From CAWJMF01 sp963843945 (lineage in GTDB: Bacteria > Vulcanimicrobiota > Vulcanimicrobiia > Vulcanimicrobiales > Vulcanimicrobiaceae): a stretch of 64,000 nt of DNA. The position numbers and the translations under genes were made by a program. The notes beneath the pieces are model-generated. The model saw nothing but the letters and a program-made list of their open reading frames with translations. It was not told where the DNA came from and made no database searches. Below are positions 1 to 15,610 of this stretch, in pieces (within the stretch, counting starts at the first letter, position 1; every line of letters starts with the position of its first letter). Where the stretch lies: assembly GCA_963843945.1 (NCBI GenBank), contig CAWJMF010000002.1, positions 558,001-622,000 of the forward strand, given 5' to 3'.

Positions 1-642
1 ACGACGGTGTTGCCGCTCGCCGTCGCGATGGAGGCGCTTTGGTTCATCGTGACGCCCTGTGCATTGGGCTGGCTGGCTTGCGTCGCGATGCGGTAGCTGC
101 CCGCGAACGAATTCGAATCGAGCAGGTCGGCGTGCGAACGCATGTTGTCCCAGGAGCCTTTCAGCGTTTGGCCTTGCGCGTTCGTTCCGTCGAACGTATC
201 GTGCGGATCGCCCCACGAACTCGCCGAGGCGTTCGAGAAATAAGCCTCTTGGCTTCCGAAAGGCGCCGGGCACGCCGCTGCGTTGCCGGACGAAGCTCCA
301 CAGGCGGCCGGATTCCCCGGCGAAGCGCCTCCCTGCGCCGGATTCGCGGAGCCTGCCGTCGCGCCCGAGCCGTACCAGGCGGCGATTTGGTTGAACAGAT
401 TGTTGACGTACGACGCGAAGCCTGACATCAGCGCCGAAAGTCCGCTGCCGCCGTCGCCGCCGAAACTTCCTCCGACTCCGCCGTAGACCCCCGAACCCGG
501 AAATCCAGCGATCATCGCATCGGACTGAGCACGCGGGACCGCGGCGCCCGGACCATTCCCCTGACCCAGTGCCGTCTCCGGCAACTGCGAAGGCAAACCC
601 GCGTAGGGCGAGTTGAGCAAGTTATTACCAATCCACGACATC
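1..642 (-). CDS. Partial GDPH-motif (VWD/DUF1521-like) protein
   Basis: The N-terminal 214 codons of a protein that runs off the left edge. I read ATG at 642 preceded by a GGGAGAAAG ribosome site, and an open frame to base 1. The visible part is Gly/Ala/Ser/Asn/Pro-rich and has no signal peptide, followed by the motif SWGDPHDTFDGT and the segment SWDNMRSHADLLDSNSFAG. GDPH..TFDG is the signature of von Willebrand D-like and DUF1521-like domains in bacterial surface or secreted proteins. Function unknown. Secretion without a signal peptide (a type I or contact-type route) is possible but only inferred. It lies 91 bases downstream of the peptide-binding lipoprotein on the same strand. Confidence 0.7.
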
Positions 643-733
643 GCTTTCTCCCTTGGCCGATCGCCTGCGAATGTGTCCGCGCATCCATCACGCAGGGAGG
701 CGAAACGGCAAGGGCACTAGCGTCCGAGGAGCG

Positions 734-2374
734 CTAAATTTCCCATTCGTACGAATTCCAAAAGCTCGAGACGGCGTGGGCGGGGCGGTAGTTCTTGAAA
801 TCGGTATTCGTAATGGAGATGCGCCGTGCATAAGAGGTAACGATGAACGGAACGCGCTCGGCCAAGATCGCTTGGATCGTGTCGTACGCGCGTTTTCGGA
901 CCGCCCGATCGTTCGTTCCCAGCGCCGTACGCTCGGCGGCATCGAGGGTCGGGTCGCAAAAGCGGTAGACGTTCTGACCGTTCGGCGGGATCTGATCGCA
1001 CATCCAAAGGGTCGAGTCGTCGGGATCGACGCCGTTGATCCAGGAGAGGATGCCCACGTCGTACTTTCCGGTTTGGATGATCCCGCCCGCTCCGTAACTC
1101 GCGAAGTACAGCGACGAGACGTAGTTCTTGACCGAGGCCTCGATGCCGATATCGTGCCAATCGCGCTGAACGATGACCGCGATCGCCGTGCCGTTTGCCG
1201 AACCTTGGACGCCGGCGATGAGCAGTTGCAGTCGCTGGCCGTCCTTGACGCGAACGCCGTCCGATCCGAGCTTCCAGCCGGCGGCGTCGAGCAGCGCGCG
1301 CGCCTTGGCCTGGTCGTAATCGTAGCGAACGGTATGCGGATTGTATGCCCACGAAAAACTCGGCTGGTCGGTGTATCCCGGCACGTTGACGCCGTGACTG
1401 ACGTCGGCAATGAGCCGTTTGATGTCGATCGCGAGCCAGAGCGCGCGGCGTACGCGCACGTCGGCAAGCACCGGGCTTCGAACGTTGAGCGCTAGCTGGC
1501 CGTACTGCGTAAACGTCGTGAGCTGGGTTCGCGCACCGGCGATGCCGGCGTACTGCGGGTAGTTCGCGGCCGCACCGTTGTATTCGAGATCGGCCTCGTG
1601 CGACTTGAGCAAGGTGACGATCGTGTTCTCGTCGGGAATGGGCGTGTACCAGATCTCGCGCAGCTTCGGCGCTCCGCGCCAGTAGTGCGGGTTCGCCCGG
1701 AAGACGATCTTCGAGCCGCGTTGCCAGCGTTCCATGACGAACGGCCCCGTCCCGACGGGTTTGCTGTTGAACTGGACGTGGTTCAGATCGCCGAACTTCC
1801 CCAGCAGGTGGACGGGAAGCACGACGTACGGATTGCCGCTCGGTCCGAAAAACGTGCTGATGAACGGGGCGTACGGCCGCCTCAGGTGGACGACGATCGT
1901 CCAGGGGTCCTTGCGCTCGATCGAATCGATCAGGTCGTACCCCACCGTGGAGGGCACGTTGTTCCGTTTGTTCATCACGGCGTGCCACGTGAAGATGACG
2001 TCGTCCGCGCTAAACGGGACGCCGTCCTGCCAACTGACGCCCTTGCGCAAGTGATAGGTGATCGTTCGATTGTCGCGCGAGATGCCGCCGTTCTCGAGCG
2101 ATGGAACGACCGTCGCGAGCTCCGGGACCATTTCGTTCCGGTCGCTGTAGTTGAAGAAGTAGCCGCCCCAAAGGTACGCCAAGTCGGTGTCGATTTGATA
2201 GTTTCCGACGAGCGGATTGAGCGCGTCGGGTTCCGCGATGTCGACGATCCGCAGCAGCCCGTGGTGGGTCCAAGCGTTGCCGGACGAGGCCGGACCGCTG
2301 CCGCCGACCCGCGTGCAGGCCGCCAACGCGGCGCAGGCGACGAGTGCCCGGAGAACCGCAGCGCCGCCTCTCAC
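734..2374 (-). CDS. Peptide ABC transporter substrate-binding lipoprotein (SBP family 5)
   Basis: An extracytoplasmic solute-binding protein of the oligopeptide/dipeptide family (SBP_bac_5), 546 residues. The start chosen is GTG at 2374, whose GTGA overlaps the stop of the hydrolase upstream. It begins VRGGAAVLRALV and reaches a lipobox LAAC at about residue 20, so it should be a membrane-anchored lipoprotein. The family pattern is clear: DALNPLVGNYQID near the mature N-terminus, then FSADDVIFTW and VRVRRALWLAIDIKRL in the second lobe. No permease or ATPase gene is adjacent, so its transporter partner must be elsewhere. The ligand is unknown; the family takes peptides but also nickel, haem and opines. 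Confidence 0.88.
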   Translation of the reverse strand: MRGGAAVLRALVACAALAACTRVGGSGPASSGNAWTHHGLLRIVDIAEPDALNPLVGNYQIDTDLAYLWGGYFFNYSDRNEMVPELATVVPSLENGGISRDNRTITYHLRKGVSWQDGVPFSADDVIFTWHAVMNKRNNVPSTVGYDLIDSIERKDPWTIVVHLRRPYAPFISTFFGPSGNPYVVLPVHLLGKFGDLNHVQFNSKPVGTGPFVMERWQRGSKIVFRANPHYWRGAPKLREIWYTPIPDENTIVTLLKSHEADLEYNGAAANYPQYAGIAGARTQLTTFTQYGQLALNVRSPVLADVRVRRALWLAIDIKRLIADVSHGVNVPGYTDQPSFSWAYNPHTVRYDYDQAKARALLDAAGWKLGSDGVRVKDGQRLQLLIAGVQGSANGTAIAVIVQRDWHDIGIEASVKNYVSSLYFASYGAGGIIQTGKYDVGILSWINGVDPDDSTLWMCDQIPPNGQNVYRFCDPTLDAAERTALGTNDRAVRKRAYDTIQAILAERVPFIVTSYARRISITNTDFKNYRPAHAVSSFWNSYEWEI

Positions 2375-3243
2375 CGGTCGATCAGTTCCAGAAGCTGCGG
2401 GTACACACGCGCCACAACGGCGGGCGAACGCAGCGGTTCGATGATGTCGTGCGAGGGCGGCAAGCCGCGTAGACGCACCGTTTCGACGATCCCGGGCGAA
2501 CGCGCGCTCCACATCCGGGCAAGCCGCAGCGCGCTGCGATTATTGACGGTCGTCTCGCTGGCGTTGACGACCATGGCGATTTCGCGGGCCTTCGGTGCCC
2601 GCATGCGGGCCGCATCGAACAGGCCCAGCGCGAAGCGATAGGCTTCGGCGATCGCATGCGTCGGGTAGCGCGGGTACCCGTGCGCCGGCATCTGGCGTTC
2701 GCGCAGAAACGGATCCCACCACATGAAGCGGTTCGGCAAACGCAGCGCCAGCCGCATGGCGGACGGCCCTGCCGCGTGCGGAACGCCGTTGATTCCGAGA
2801 AACGGCGCGATGCTGACCACCCGGTCGACGGCCTGATCCTGCGCGATCCAGGCCGCGAGTAAGCCGCCGACCGAAAAGCCCGCAACGATGACGCGGTCGC
2901 CGAGTTCGCGCGCGCGCGTAACGGTGTCCCGGGTAAACGACTCGAGCTCCTCGGCCGTCAAATCTTCGAGCGCCGTCGTCAAACGGTCGGCGTGACCGTG
3001 GTGCGGCAGCCGCGGAATCAGCACGTTCGCGCCGCGCTGATAGAGGAGCCGGCCGAACGCGGAGAACTGCTCGGGGCTGGCGGTCAAGCCGTGCAGCAGG
3101 ACGAACGCTTTGCTCGCCCGCACGCCGTGGCTCAACAGAATCGAAGGATTCGAGATGAAACCGGGCGGCGTCGCGGGAGGCACGATGCATACGTTCGCCG
3201 CCGGAGCGGCATTGCTTGGTGCCCGGCCCGGCCCTCGGGGCAT
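2371..3243 (-). CDS. Alpha/beta hydrolase
   Basis: A 290-residue alpha/beta-hydrolase-fold enzyme. The oxyanion segment FVLLHGLTASPEQF comes first, followed by the nucleophile elbow GFSVGG (GxSxG) and a late SHD segment (PPSHDIIEP) that supplies the likely catalytic His. It resembles carboxylesterase/monoacylglycerol-lipase-type serine hydrolases; the substrate is unknown. The open frame extends far upstream, but that part is antisense to the glycosylase gene, so ATG at 3243 is taken; a GTG at 3258 is an alternative. Its TGA is embedded in the GTG start of the peptide-binding lipoprotein, so the two are probably co-translated. Confidence 0.8.
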   Translation of the reverse strand: MPRGPGRAPSNAAPAANVCIVPPATPPGFISNPSILLSHGVRASKAFVLLHGLTASPEQFSAFGRLLYQRGANVLIPRLPHHGHADRLTTALEDLTAEELESFTRDTVTRARELGDRVIVAGFSVGGLLAAWIAQDQAVDRVVSIAPFLGINGVPHAAGPSAMRLALRLPNRFMWWDPFLRERQMPAHGYPRYPTHAIAEAYRFALGLFDAARMRAPKAREIAMVVNASETTVNNRSALRLARMWSARSPGIVETVRLRGLPPSHDIIEPLRSPAVVARVYPQLLELIDR

Positions 3244-3288
3244 GGTTCGGGCGGACACCGCGCCGAGCGTGCCAAAGTTCTCGCTGCC

Positions 3289-3798
3289 GTGATTCCCGAA
3301 CGTATCGAGCCGCAGAGCGCGGCCGACTATCTGGCAGTCATGTCCCGCGCCATCTTCCAAGCCGGACTGAGCTGGAAGCTGATCGCTTCGAAGTGGGACG
3401 ACTACCTGCGCCTCTTCGAAGGCTTCGATCCGGTTCTGGTGGCCGCGTTCGACGACACGGACGTCGCGCGCATCATGGAGGACGGCGGGGTCGTGCGCAC
3501 GCGCAAGAAAATCGTCGCCACGATCGAGAACGCGCGCACGCTGCTCGCGCTCGAACGCGAGCGCGGCAGCTTCCGTACGTACTTGCGGTCGTTCGACGGT
3601 TATTCCGCGCTCGCCGCCGATTTGCGCAAACGCTTCGCCTTTCTCGGCGAACTGAGCGCCTACTACTTTCTGTTCCGCGTCGGCGAACCGGTGCCGCGTT
3701 TCGAAGAATGGGAAACGACCGTCCCGGGCGACCACCCCCGCATGCGCGAAATGGTCGCGCTTGCACGCTCGCAGGGCGTCTCACCGGAGACTCCCTAA
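3289..3798 (+). CDS. DNA-3-methyladenine glycosylase I-like protein
   Basis: A 169-residue protein of the helix-hairpin-helix methyladenine glycosylase I (Tag-like) superfamily. Visible family features are QAGLSWKLIASKW, then FDPVLVAAFDD, VRTRKKIVATIENAR and the C-terminal AYYFLFRVGE. Compared with classical Tag (about 190 residues), the N-terminal Cys/His residues that bind zinc are missing. Activity on 3-methyladenine is therefore not assured; it may belong to the short, zinc-less subfamily. GTG at 3289 was chosen because the conserved IPERIEPQSAADYL segment starts there; no strong ribosome site is visible. Divergent from the hydrolase with about 45 bases between starts. Confidence 0.75.
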   Translation: MIPERIEPQSAADYLAVMSRAIFQAGLSWKLIASKWDDYLRLFEGFDPVLVAAFDDTDVARIMEDGGVVRTRKKIVATIENARTLLALERERGSFRTYLRSFDGYSALAADLRKRFAFLGELSAYYFLFRVGEPVPRFEEWETTVPGDHPRMREMVALARSQGVSPETP

Positions 3799-3855
3799 CG
3801 GACGAATCGATCCCGCGGATGGTTTCGTCCGCGAAAAGAAGGGAAGAATCCGCCC

Positions 3856-4119
3856 ATGAGCATCTTGGCATGGATCTTGGTCGGTTTAATCGCGGGGTTT
3901 CTCGCGAAGGCTTTCGTTCCCGGTGAGGGCCCCGGCGGCATCATCGGCGATCTCGTCGTCGGAATCGTCGGCGCCCTTCTCGGCGGATGGATCTTCAACT
4001 TGTTGGGGCATTCGTCCGTGACGGGCTTCAATCTGTACAGCATCTTCGTCGCACTGATAGGCGCGATCGTGCTGCTGGTACTCCTGCGCGCAATCGGCGG
4101 ACGCCGCACCGTCGCATAA
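3856..4119 (+). CDS. GlsB/YeaQ/YmgE family stress-response membrane protein
   Basis: An 87-residue, three-helix inner-membrane protein of the transglycosylase-associated family (PF04226). The three hydrophobic stretches are at roughly residues 3-20, 29-50 and 60-80. The Gly-rich GEGPGGIIGDLVVGIVGALL motif is typical. Members are induced by stress and their molecular role is unclear despite the family name. ATG at 3856 follows a GGGAAG ribosome site. The gene is single, with its own hairpin terminator just downstream. Confidence 0.9.
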   Translation: MSILAWILVGLIAGFLAKAFVPGEGPGGIIGDLVVGIVGALLGGWIFNLLGHSSVTGFNLYSIFVALIGAIVLLVLLRAIGGRRTVA

Positions 4120-4125
4120 CACCGC

Positions 4126-4164
4126 AAAGGGTCGATCCGCTCTGGGGTCGGCCCTTTTTCTTTT
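4126..4164 (+). terminator. Rho-independent terminator after the GlsB-family gene
   Basis: An imperfect hairpin AAAGGGTCGATCC / GGGTCGGCCCTTT followed by TTTCTTTT. It lies between the small membrane protein gene and cydA, so cydAB is likely transcribed separately. Confidence 0.7.
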
Positions 4165-4212
4165 CCCCGGCGCTCGCTGGGAAAGCGCGCTGCTGCGGCG
4201 TAGTCTGACGAA

Positions 4213-5544
4213 GTGGATCACCTCATCGCGGCCCGCGCGCAGATGGGAACGTCGCTAGCCTTCCACTACGTCTTCGCCTCTCTCGGCGTGGGACTCCCGT
4301 TGCTGCTAGTGGTGGTCGAAGGACGCTGGCTGCGTACGCGCAACCGCATCGACTACGACATCGCTCGCACCTGGTCGCGGGCGATGCTCTTACTCTTCGC
4401 GATCGGCGCCGTCTCGGGAACGACGCTGTCGTTCGAGCTCGGTCTGCTCTGGCCGCAATTCATGCAGCAAGCCGGAGCGATCGTCGGGATCCCGTTTTCG
4501 GCCGAGGGCTTCGCTTTCTTCATCGAGGCGATTTTCGTCGGCATCTATCTCTACGGCTGGGATAAAGTCGCGCCACTCACCCATTGGTTTTGCGCCATCG
4601 CGATCGCCGTCGCGGGCGCGGCCTCCGCGATCTTCGTGGTCAGCGTCAACGCCTGGATGAACACGCCCGCCGGTTTCGCGCTGGTGGCGGGCAAGCCGGT
4701 CGCCGTCGATCTCGTGCGCGCATTTTTCAACCCGGCGTTTTGGACCGAAGCGGTGCATACGACGCTCGCGGCGTACGTCTTCGCCGGCTTCGCCGTCGCG
4801 GCGGTGGCGGCGTGGACTTCCTTACGGACGCCGGGCGAGCCGCGCGCCGCCGAGGCGCTCAAGATCGGGATGTACGTCGCCGCGCTCGCCATACCGCTGC
4901 AAATCGTCGCCGGCGACGTCTCGGCGCGCTTCGACGCGTACAACGAGCCCGTGAAATTCGCTGCGTCCGAAGCGGACTTTCAGACCGCGCGCGGGGCGCC
5001 GCTCCTCATCGGCGGAATCGCCGACGCGGCGGCACGCCGGGTACGCGGCGGAATCGAACTCCCGTACCTGCTGAGTTTCCTGGCCTTCGGCGATCCTCAG
5101 GCGGAAGTGCGCGGGCTCGACGCGTTTCCGCGTGCGGACGAACCGCCGGTCGAGGTCGTGCATCTCAGTTTCGATACGATGGTGGGCAGCGGAACGGCGC
5201 TCTTGCTCGTCGCCCTCTGGTGGGCCGCCGCAACGCGCTTCGGCCGGCGTTCGCCCGGCGTTTGGCTCGCGCGCGCGCTCGTGCTGTCCGGCTTCCTTGC
5301 CTTCGTCGCAATGGAAGCCGGCTGGTTCGTCACGGAATTCGGCCGGCAACCCTGGGTCGTGCAGGGCTTGCTGCGCACGCGCGATGCGGTGACGACCGCG
5401 CCCGCACTCGACCTCGCGTTCTACGGCTTCACGCTGTTGTACGTCTTCCTGGCCGCAACCCTCGTCTTCTTGTTGCGGCGGATTCCCGCGCCGCCGGCGC
5501 CCGAGCCGGCGGCAAGCGCTCCCGTTTCGCGAGTCGCCGCGTGA
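4213..5544 (+). CDS. cydA: Cytochrome bd-type quinol oxidase subunit I
   Basis: Haem-carrying subunit of a bd-type terminal oxidase, which oxidises quinol and reduces oxygen to water in the membrane. At 443 residues it is shorter than E. coli CydA (about 520), matching the short-Q-loop (CIO-like) class. Probable haem ligands are visible: His18 (AFHY), His182 (EAVHTT) and Met323 (FDTMVGSG). The acidic pair lies in SAEGFAFFIEAIF, and the signature GRQPW is at 377-381. GTG at 4213 gives the canonical N-terminus. It overlaps cydB by four bases (GTGA). Confidence 0.93.
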   Translation: MDHLIAARAQMGTSLAFHYVFASLGVGLPLLLVVVEGRWLRTRNRIDYDIARTWSRAMLLLFAIGAVSGTTLSFELGLLWPQFMQQAGAIVGIPFSAEGFAFFIEAIFVGIYLYGWDKVAPLTHWFCAIAIAVAGAASAIFVVSVNAWMNTPAGFALVAGKPVAVDLVRAFFNPAFWTEAVHTTLAAYVFAGFAVAAVAAWTSLRTPGEPRAAEALKIGMYVAALAIPLQIVAGDVSARFDAYNEPVKFAASEADFQTARGAPLLIGGIADAAARRVRGGIELPYLLSFLAFGDPQAEVRGLDAFPRADEPPVEVVHLSFDTMVGSGTALLLVALWWAAATRFGRRSPGVWLARALVLSGFLAFVAMEAGWFVTEFGRQPWVVQGLLRTRDAVTTAPALDLAFYGFTLLYVFLAATLVFLLRRIPAPPAPEPAASAPVSRVAA

Positions 5545-6497
5545 CGACCGAAACGCTGGTTGCGCTCGTCGCCCTGCTGGGCATCGCGCTCTACGCGATA
5601 TTCGGCGGCGCCGATTTCGGCGGCGGCGTTTGGGACGCCCTGGCGAGCGGTCCGCGCCGCCAGGAGCAGCGCGCGGCGATCGGACACGCGATCGGGCCGG
5701 TTTGGGAAACCAATCACGTCTGGCTGATCTTCTGCATCGTCCTGCTGTTCACGTGCTTCCCGCCGGCGTTCGCTTCCCTCGCGATCGGTCTGTACGTTCC
5801 GCTGACGTTCGCGCTTGTCGGAATCATCTTGCGCGGTGCCGCCTTCGCTTTTCGCTCGCAGCAGTATCGCGCGGAATCGATGGCGCAATTTTGGGGTCAC
5901 GTTTTCGGAATCGCCAGCACGGTCACGCCCTTCTTCTTCGGGCTCTGTGTCGGCGGTCTCGCGGCAGGGCACTACGCTTGGACGTCCCCATTCGCGTTGA
6001 CCGTCGGGTTCTTCGCCGTCACGCTCTGCGCTCAAGTCGCCGCGGTTTTTCTGACGATGGAGTCGTCCGGCGAGCTGCGCGAGGATTTCCGCTGGCGAGC
6101 GATCGTCGCGACGTTCGCGCTGGCTGCGGCCGGCGCGCTCGCGCTTGCCGTCGCCGCGCTCACCACGCCCGCGACCTTCGCCTCGCTGCTGCGCGCGCAA
6201 GCGCTGCCGGCGATCGCCACGGCGATGCTGCTCGGCCTGTTGGTGCTCGCTTTCCTATGGACGCGGCGTTTCGCCCCGGCGCGCGTCGCCGTCGCACTCG
6301 AAACCGTCGCGATTCTGGTCGGCTGGTACGCCGCGCAGGCGCCGTATCTGATCCCGGGCGAGATGACCTACGCGGAAGCTGCCGCGCCCGAAATCACGCT
6401 CCGCGCCTTTCTTTGGATCGCGGGAGCGGGCGCCGTACTCCTCGTACCCTCGCTGCTATTCTTGCTCCGCCTCTTCAAGTCCGAGTCGCCCGCATAG
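5541..6497 (+). CDS. cydB: Cytochrome bd-type quinol oxidase subunit II
   Basis: Second membrane subunit of the bd oxidase, 318 residues and about eight hydrophobic helices. The family hallmarks are present: YAIFGGADFGGGVWD near the N-terminus and GPVWETNHVWLIF. The GTG start at 5541 is fused to the cydA stop (GTGA), so synthesis of the two subunits is probably coupled. No CydX-type small subunit or cydCD assembly transporter is seen nearby. A strong bidirectional terminator follows directly. Confidence 0.93.
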   Translation: MTTETLVALVALLGIALYAIFGGADFGGGVWDALASGPRRQEQRAAIGHAIGPVWETNHVWLIFCIVLLFTCFPPAFASLAIGLYVPLTFALVGIILRGAAFAFRSQQYRAESMAQFWGHVFGIASTVTPFFFGLCVGGLAAGHYAWTSPFALTVGFFAVTLCAQVAAVFLTMESSGELREDFRWRAIVATFALAAAGALALAVAALTTPATFASLLRAQALPAIATAMLLGLLVLAFLWTRRFAPARVAVALETVAILVGWYAAQAPYLIPGEMTYAEAAAPEITLRAFLWIAGAGAVLLVPSLLFLLRLFKSESPA

Positions 6498-6529
6498 AAA
6501 AAACCCCGGCTAAGCAGCCGGGGTTTTTT
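6498..6529. terminator. Bidirectional intrinsic terminator between cydB and rpoC
   Basis: A perfect 13-base inverted repeat, AAAAAACCCCGGC / GCCGGGGTTTTTT with a six-base loop. It has A and T tracts on both sides, so it can end transcription arriving from cydB (plus) and from rpoC (minus). Confidence 0.95.
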
Positions 6530-6548
6530 GGGCTCGCTTTCGCGCGCC

Positions 6549-10346
<3,798 letters not shown>

Positions 10347-10456
10347 TCAGTCCTCATGCCGGGGCTCGCGGATCGGTCAGACGGCCAAAACACAATCAGG
10401 GCTCGACGTCCGTCGCTCCCTGAAATCCATCTATTTGCCGCGCGGCATAGGAAGGT

Positions 10457-10485
10457 ATTGTACCGCGTCCTGGCAAGCGCGTCAA
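10457..10485 (-). promoter_or_regulatory. Sigma70-type promoter for rpoC
   Basis: On the minus strand, TTGACG (10480-10485), a 17-base spacer and TACAAT (10457-10462), close to consensus at both boxes. Transcription would start near 10450, about 100 bases upstream of rpoC. It lies just downstream of the inhibitor-like ORF. Confidence 0.8.
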
Positions 10486-10494
10486 GCTTTCGCG

Positions 10495-11016
10495 TTAGGC
10501 TCCCTGGCGGCAGGGCGGCGCGGATGGGGCGGCCGCCGCCTTGGTGACGCTTACCTCAGCGTTTACTGTGCGCGTGCGCGGCTTCGCGCCCTCCCATGCT
10601 CTCGAATAGACCAGGGTAAACCGTGTTTTTCCAGCTGCCAGCGCCCGGAACTCCCACATCTGCTCAGACCTTCCACCGACGGACTGGCGGGGTGGAGGCG
10701 GGACCCACGTCGCGGTTAGGCGGCCTATCGCTGCCTTCGGTGCTTGGGCGAGACTCCAGCTGTAGCCGGTACCCGGGCTGCTCTCCAGCCAGAAGGCAAA
10801 CACGCCTCCGGCCGGGACCGAGTACGCCCGGTCCTCGACTTTGCGGACCCAAGGGTCTGGGGTCAGTGTGACGGGCGGCGATTCGACGAACGTGGCCTTT
10901 ACAACCGCCTTACCACAGGGCAGCAGCGTCCCGGAAGGCTGGGGCGGCCGCCGATCCGTCACCGCGATTCCAGGCGCCGACGTCAAGATAAGCATCAAAA
11001 AGAGCCCGGGAATCAC
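10495..11016 (-). CDS. Chagasin/I42-family protease-inhibitor-like protein
   Basis: A 173-residue protein lying between rpoB and rpoC. It has the three loop motifs of I42 (chagasin-like) inhibitors of papain-type cysteine proteases: SSPGTGYSW (79-87, compare NPTTGYxW), VGGRSEQMWEF (113-123) and SRAWEG (138-143). A short hydrophobic N-terminus (MIPGLFLMLILTSAPGIA) could be a signal peptide. The GTG start at 11016 lies in the loop of the terminator behind rpoB, so the real start may be ATG at 10995 or later. The C-terminus is Ala/Pro-rich and ends with a Cys. Function is assigned on motifs only. Confidence 0.65.
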   Translation of the reverse strand: MIPGLFLMLILTSAPGIAVTDRRPPQPSGTLLPCGKAVVKATFVESPPVTLTPDPWVRKVEDRAYSVPAGGVFAFWLESSPGTGYSWSLAQAPKAAIGRLTATWVPPPPRQSVGGRSEQMWEFRALAAGKTRFTLVYSRAWEGAKPRTRTVNAEVSVTKAAAAPSAPPCRQGA

Positions 11017-11026
11017 CCCGGGCCCT
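10997..11026 (-). terminator. Intrinsic terminator directly after rpoB
   Basis: On the minus strand AGGGCCCGGG, a six-base loop and CCCGGGCTCT (ten pairs, one G-T wobble), followed by TTTT. It begins 26 bases past the rpoB stop, so most rpoB transcripts should end before rpoC. Confidence 0.85.
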
Positions 11027-11051
11027 TTCTTTTCTCGCGCGGCCGCTCCGC

Positions 11052-14924
<3,873 letters not shown>

Positions 14925-14973
14925 GTATTCTTTTTTTAAACTCTCAAAACGAAGCGCACAAAGGGAAAATCGA

Positions 14974-14991
14974 CCCGGAGGTCCCTCCGGG
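14974..14991 (-). promoter_or_regulatory. Hairpin in the rpoB leader
   Basis: A seven-base inverted repeat CCCGGAG / CTCCGGG in the untranslated leader, followed on the minus strand by a T-containing stretch (TCGATTTTCCC). It could act as a weak attenuator or leader stabiliser; no more can be said. Confidence 0.35.
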
Positions 14992-15002
14992 CACAGGCGG
15001 AT

Positions 15003-15031
15003 AGCTTACCACGCGCGTCGAGTCGCGTCAA
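15003..15031 (-). promoter_or_regulatory. Sigma70-type promoter for rpoB
   Basis: Minus strand TTGACG (15026-15031), a 17-base spacer and TAAGCT (15003-15008), about 80 bases upstream of the rpoB ATG. It has the same -35 box and spacing as the rpoC and rpsU promoters in this window. Confidence 0.7.
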
Positions 15032-15104
15032 GGCGCCCGCGTCCCGTCCGGAGACGAGGCGGGGCGCCCGAAAGCTTACTTGCCGGCTTGGTTAGCCGCG
15101 CTAG

Positions 15105-15440
15105 TTACCGGTATGCCGTCCGCGACTGGAAGCAGTCGCGGCAGTAAACCGGTTTGTCGCCCCGCGGCTGGAACGGCACTTCTGCCGTCTGGCCGCACTG
15201 GCTGCAGGTCGTCACGAACATTTCGCGATTTCCGCCGCCGCCGTTGCCGCCGCGCGAGGCCCCACCGTAGCCGCCACCCCCGCCGGAGGCGGAACGCTGC
15301 TGCTTACGGGCCGCCCGGCAATCCGGGCAGCGGTTGGGTTTATTTTGGAAGCCTTTGCTGGCGAAAAACTGCTGTTCGCCCGACGTGAAAACGAAGGGGG
15401 AATTGCAGTCTACGCAACTCAGGGTTTCATCAGTGTACAA
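15105..15440 (-). CDS. Double zinc-ribbon small protein
   Basis: A 111-residue protein with two predicted zinc-binding knuckle domains joined by a Gly/Arg-rich linker. Domain one is CVDC at 9-12 with CPDC at about 38-41 (probable zinc-ribbon zf-trcl type, with FFASKGF between). Domain two is CSQC, then VPFQPRGDKPVYCRDCF. The linker is GGGGGYGGASRGGNGGGG, like RGG-type nucleic-acid-binding linkers. Start is TTG at 15440 behind GGAG at nine-base spacing. Such proteins are common in several candidate phyla; a role in RNA or DNA binding is inferred only. A long structured leader with an extended -10 lies upstream. Confidence 0.85.
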   Translation of the reverse strand: MYTDETLSCVDCNSPFVFTSGEQQFFASKGFQNKPNRCPDCRAARKQQRSASGGGGGYGGASRGGNGGGGNREMFVTTCSQCGQTAEVPFQPRGDKPVYCRDCFQSRTAYR

Positions 15441-15573
15441 AACGAGGATCTCCTGGCGTCTCCAGTTTAGTTCGACTCGCTAAGTACCTGAGATAGAGCT
15501 ACGCTGCTAACAACCGGACCGCGCGGGTTTCGAGCCAGACAGCGTGACGCCGTAGTAACTGTCTGACGCAGGC

Positions 15574-15582
15574 ACTATAACA
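15574..15582 (-). promoter_or_regulatory. Extended -10 promoter for the zinc-ribbon gene
   Basis: Minus strand TGTTATAGT, an extended -10 element with no clear -35. The transcript would carry a leader of about 125 bases that opens with a CAGACAG/CTGTCTG stem (15536-15542 with 15559-15565). Confidence 0.45.
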
Positions 15583-15610
15583 CATCCATAAGGCAAAAAG
15601 GTTAAGGGGC

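Noticed and set aside
653..1495. 280-residue plus-strand open frame opposite the peptide-binding lipoprotein
   Set aside because: It is antisense to a well-supported gene, Arg-rich, and has no recognisable domain; a high-GC shadow.
4584..5540. N-terminal extension of the cydB frame
   Set aside because: It overlaps cydA in another frame; the GTG at 5541 gives the canonical CydB start.
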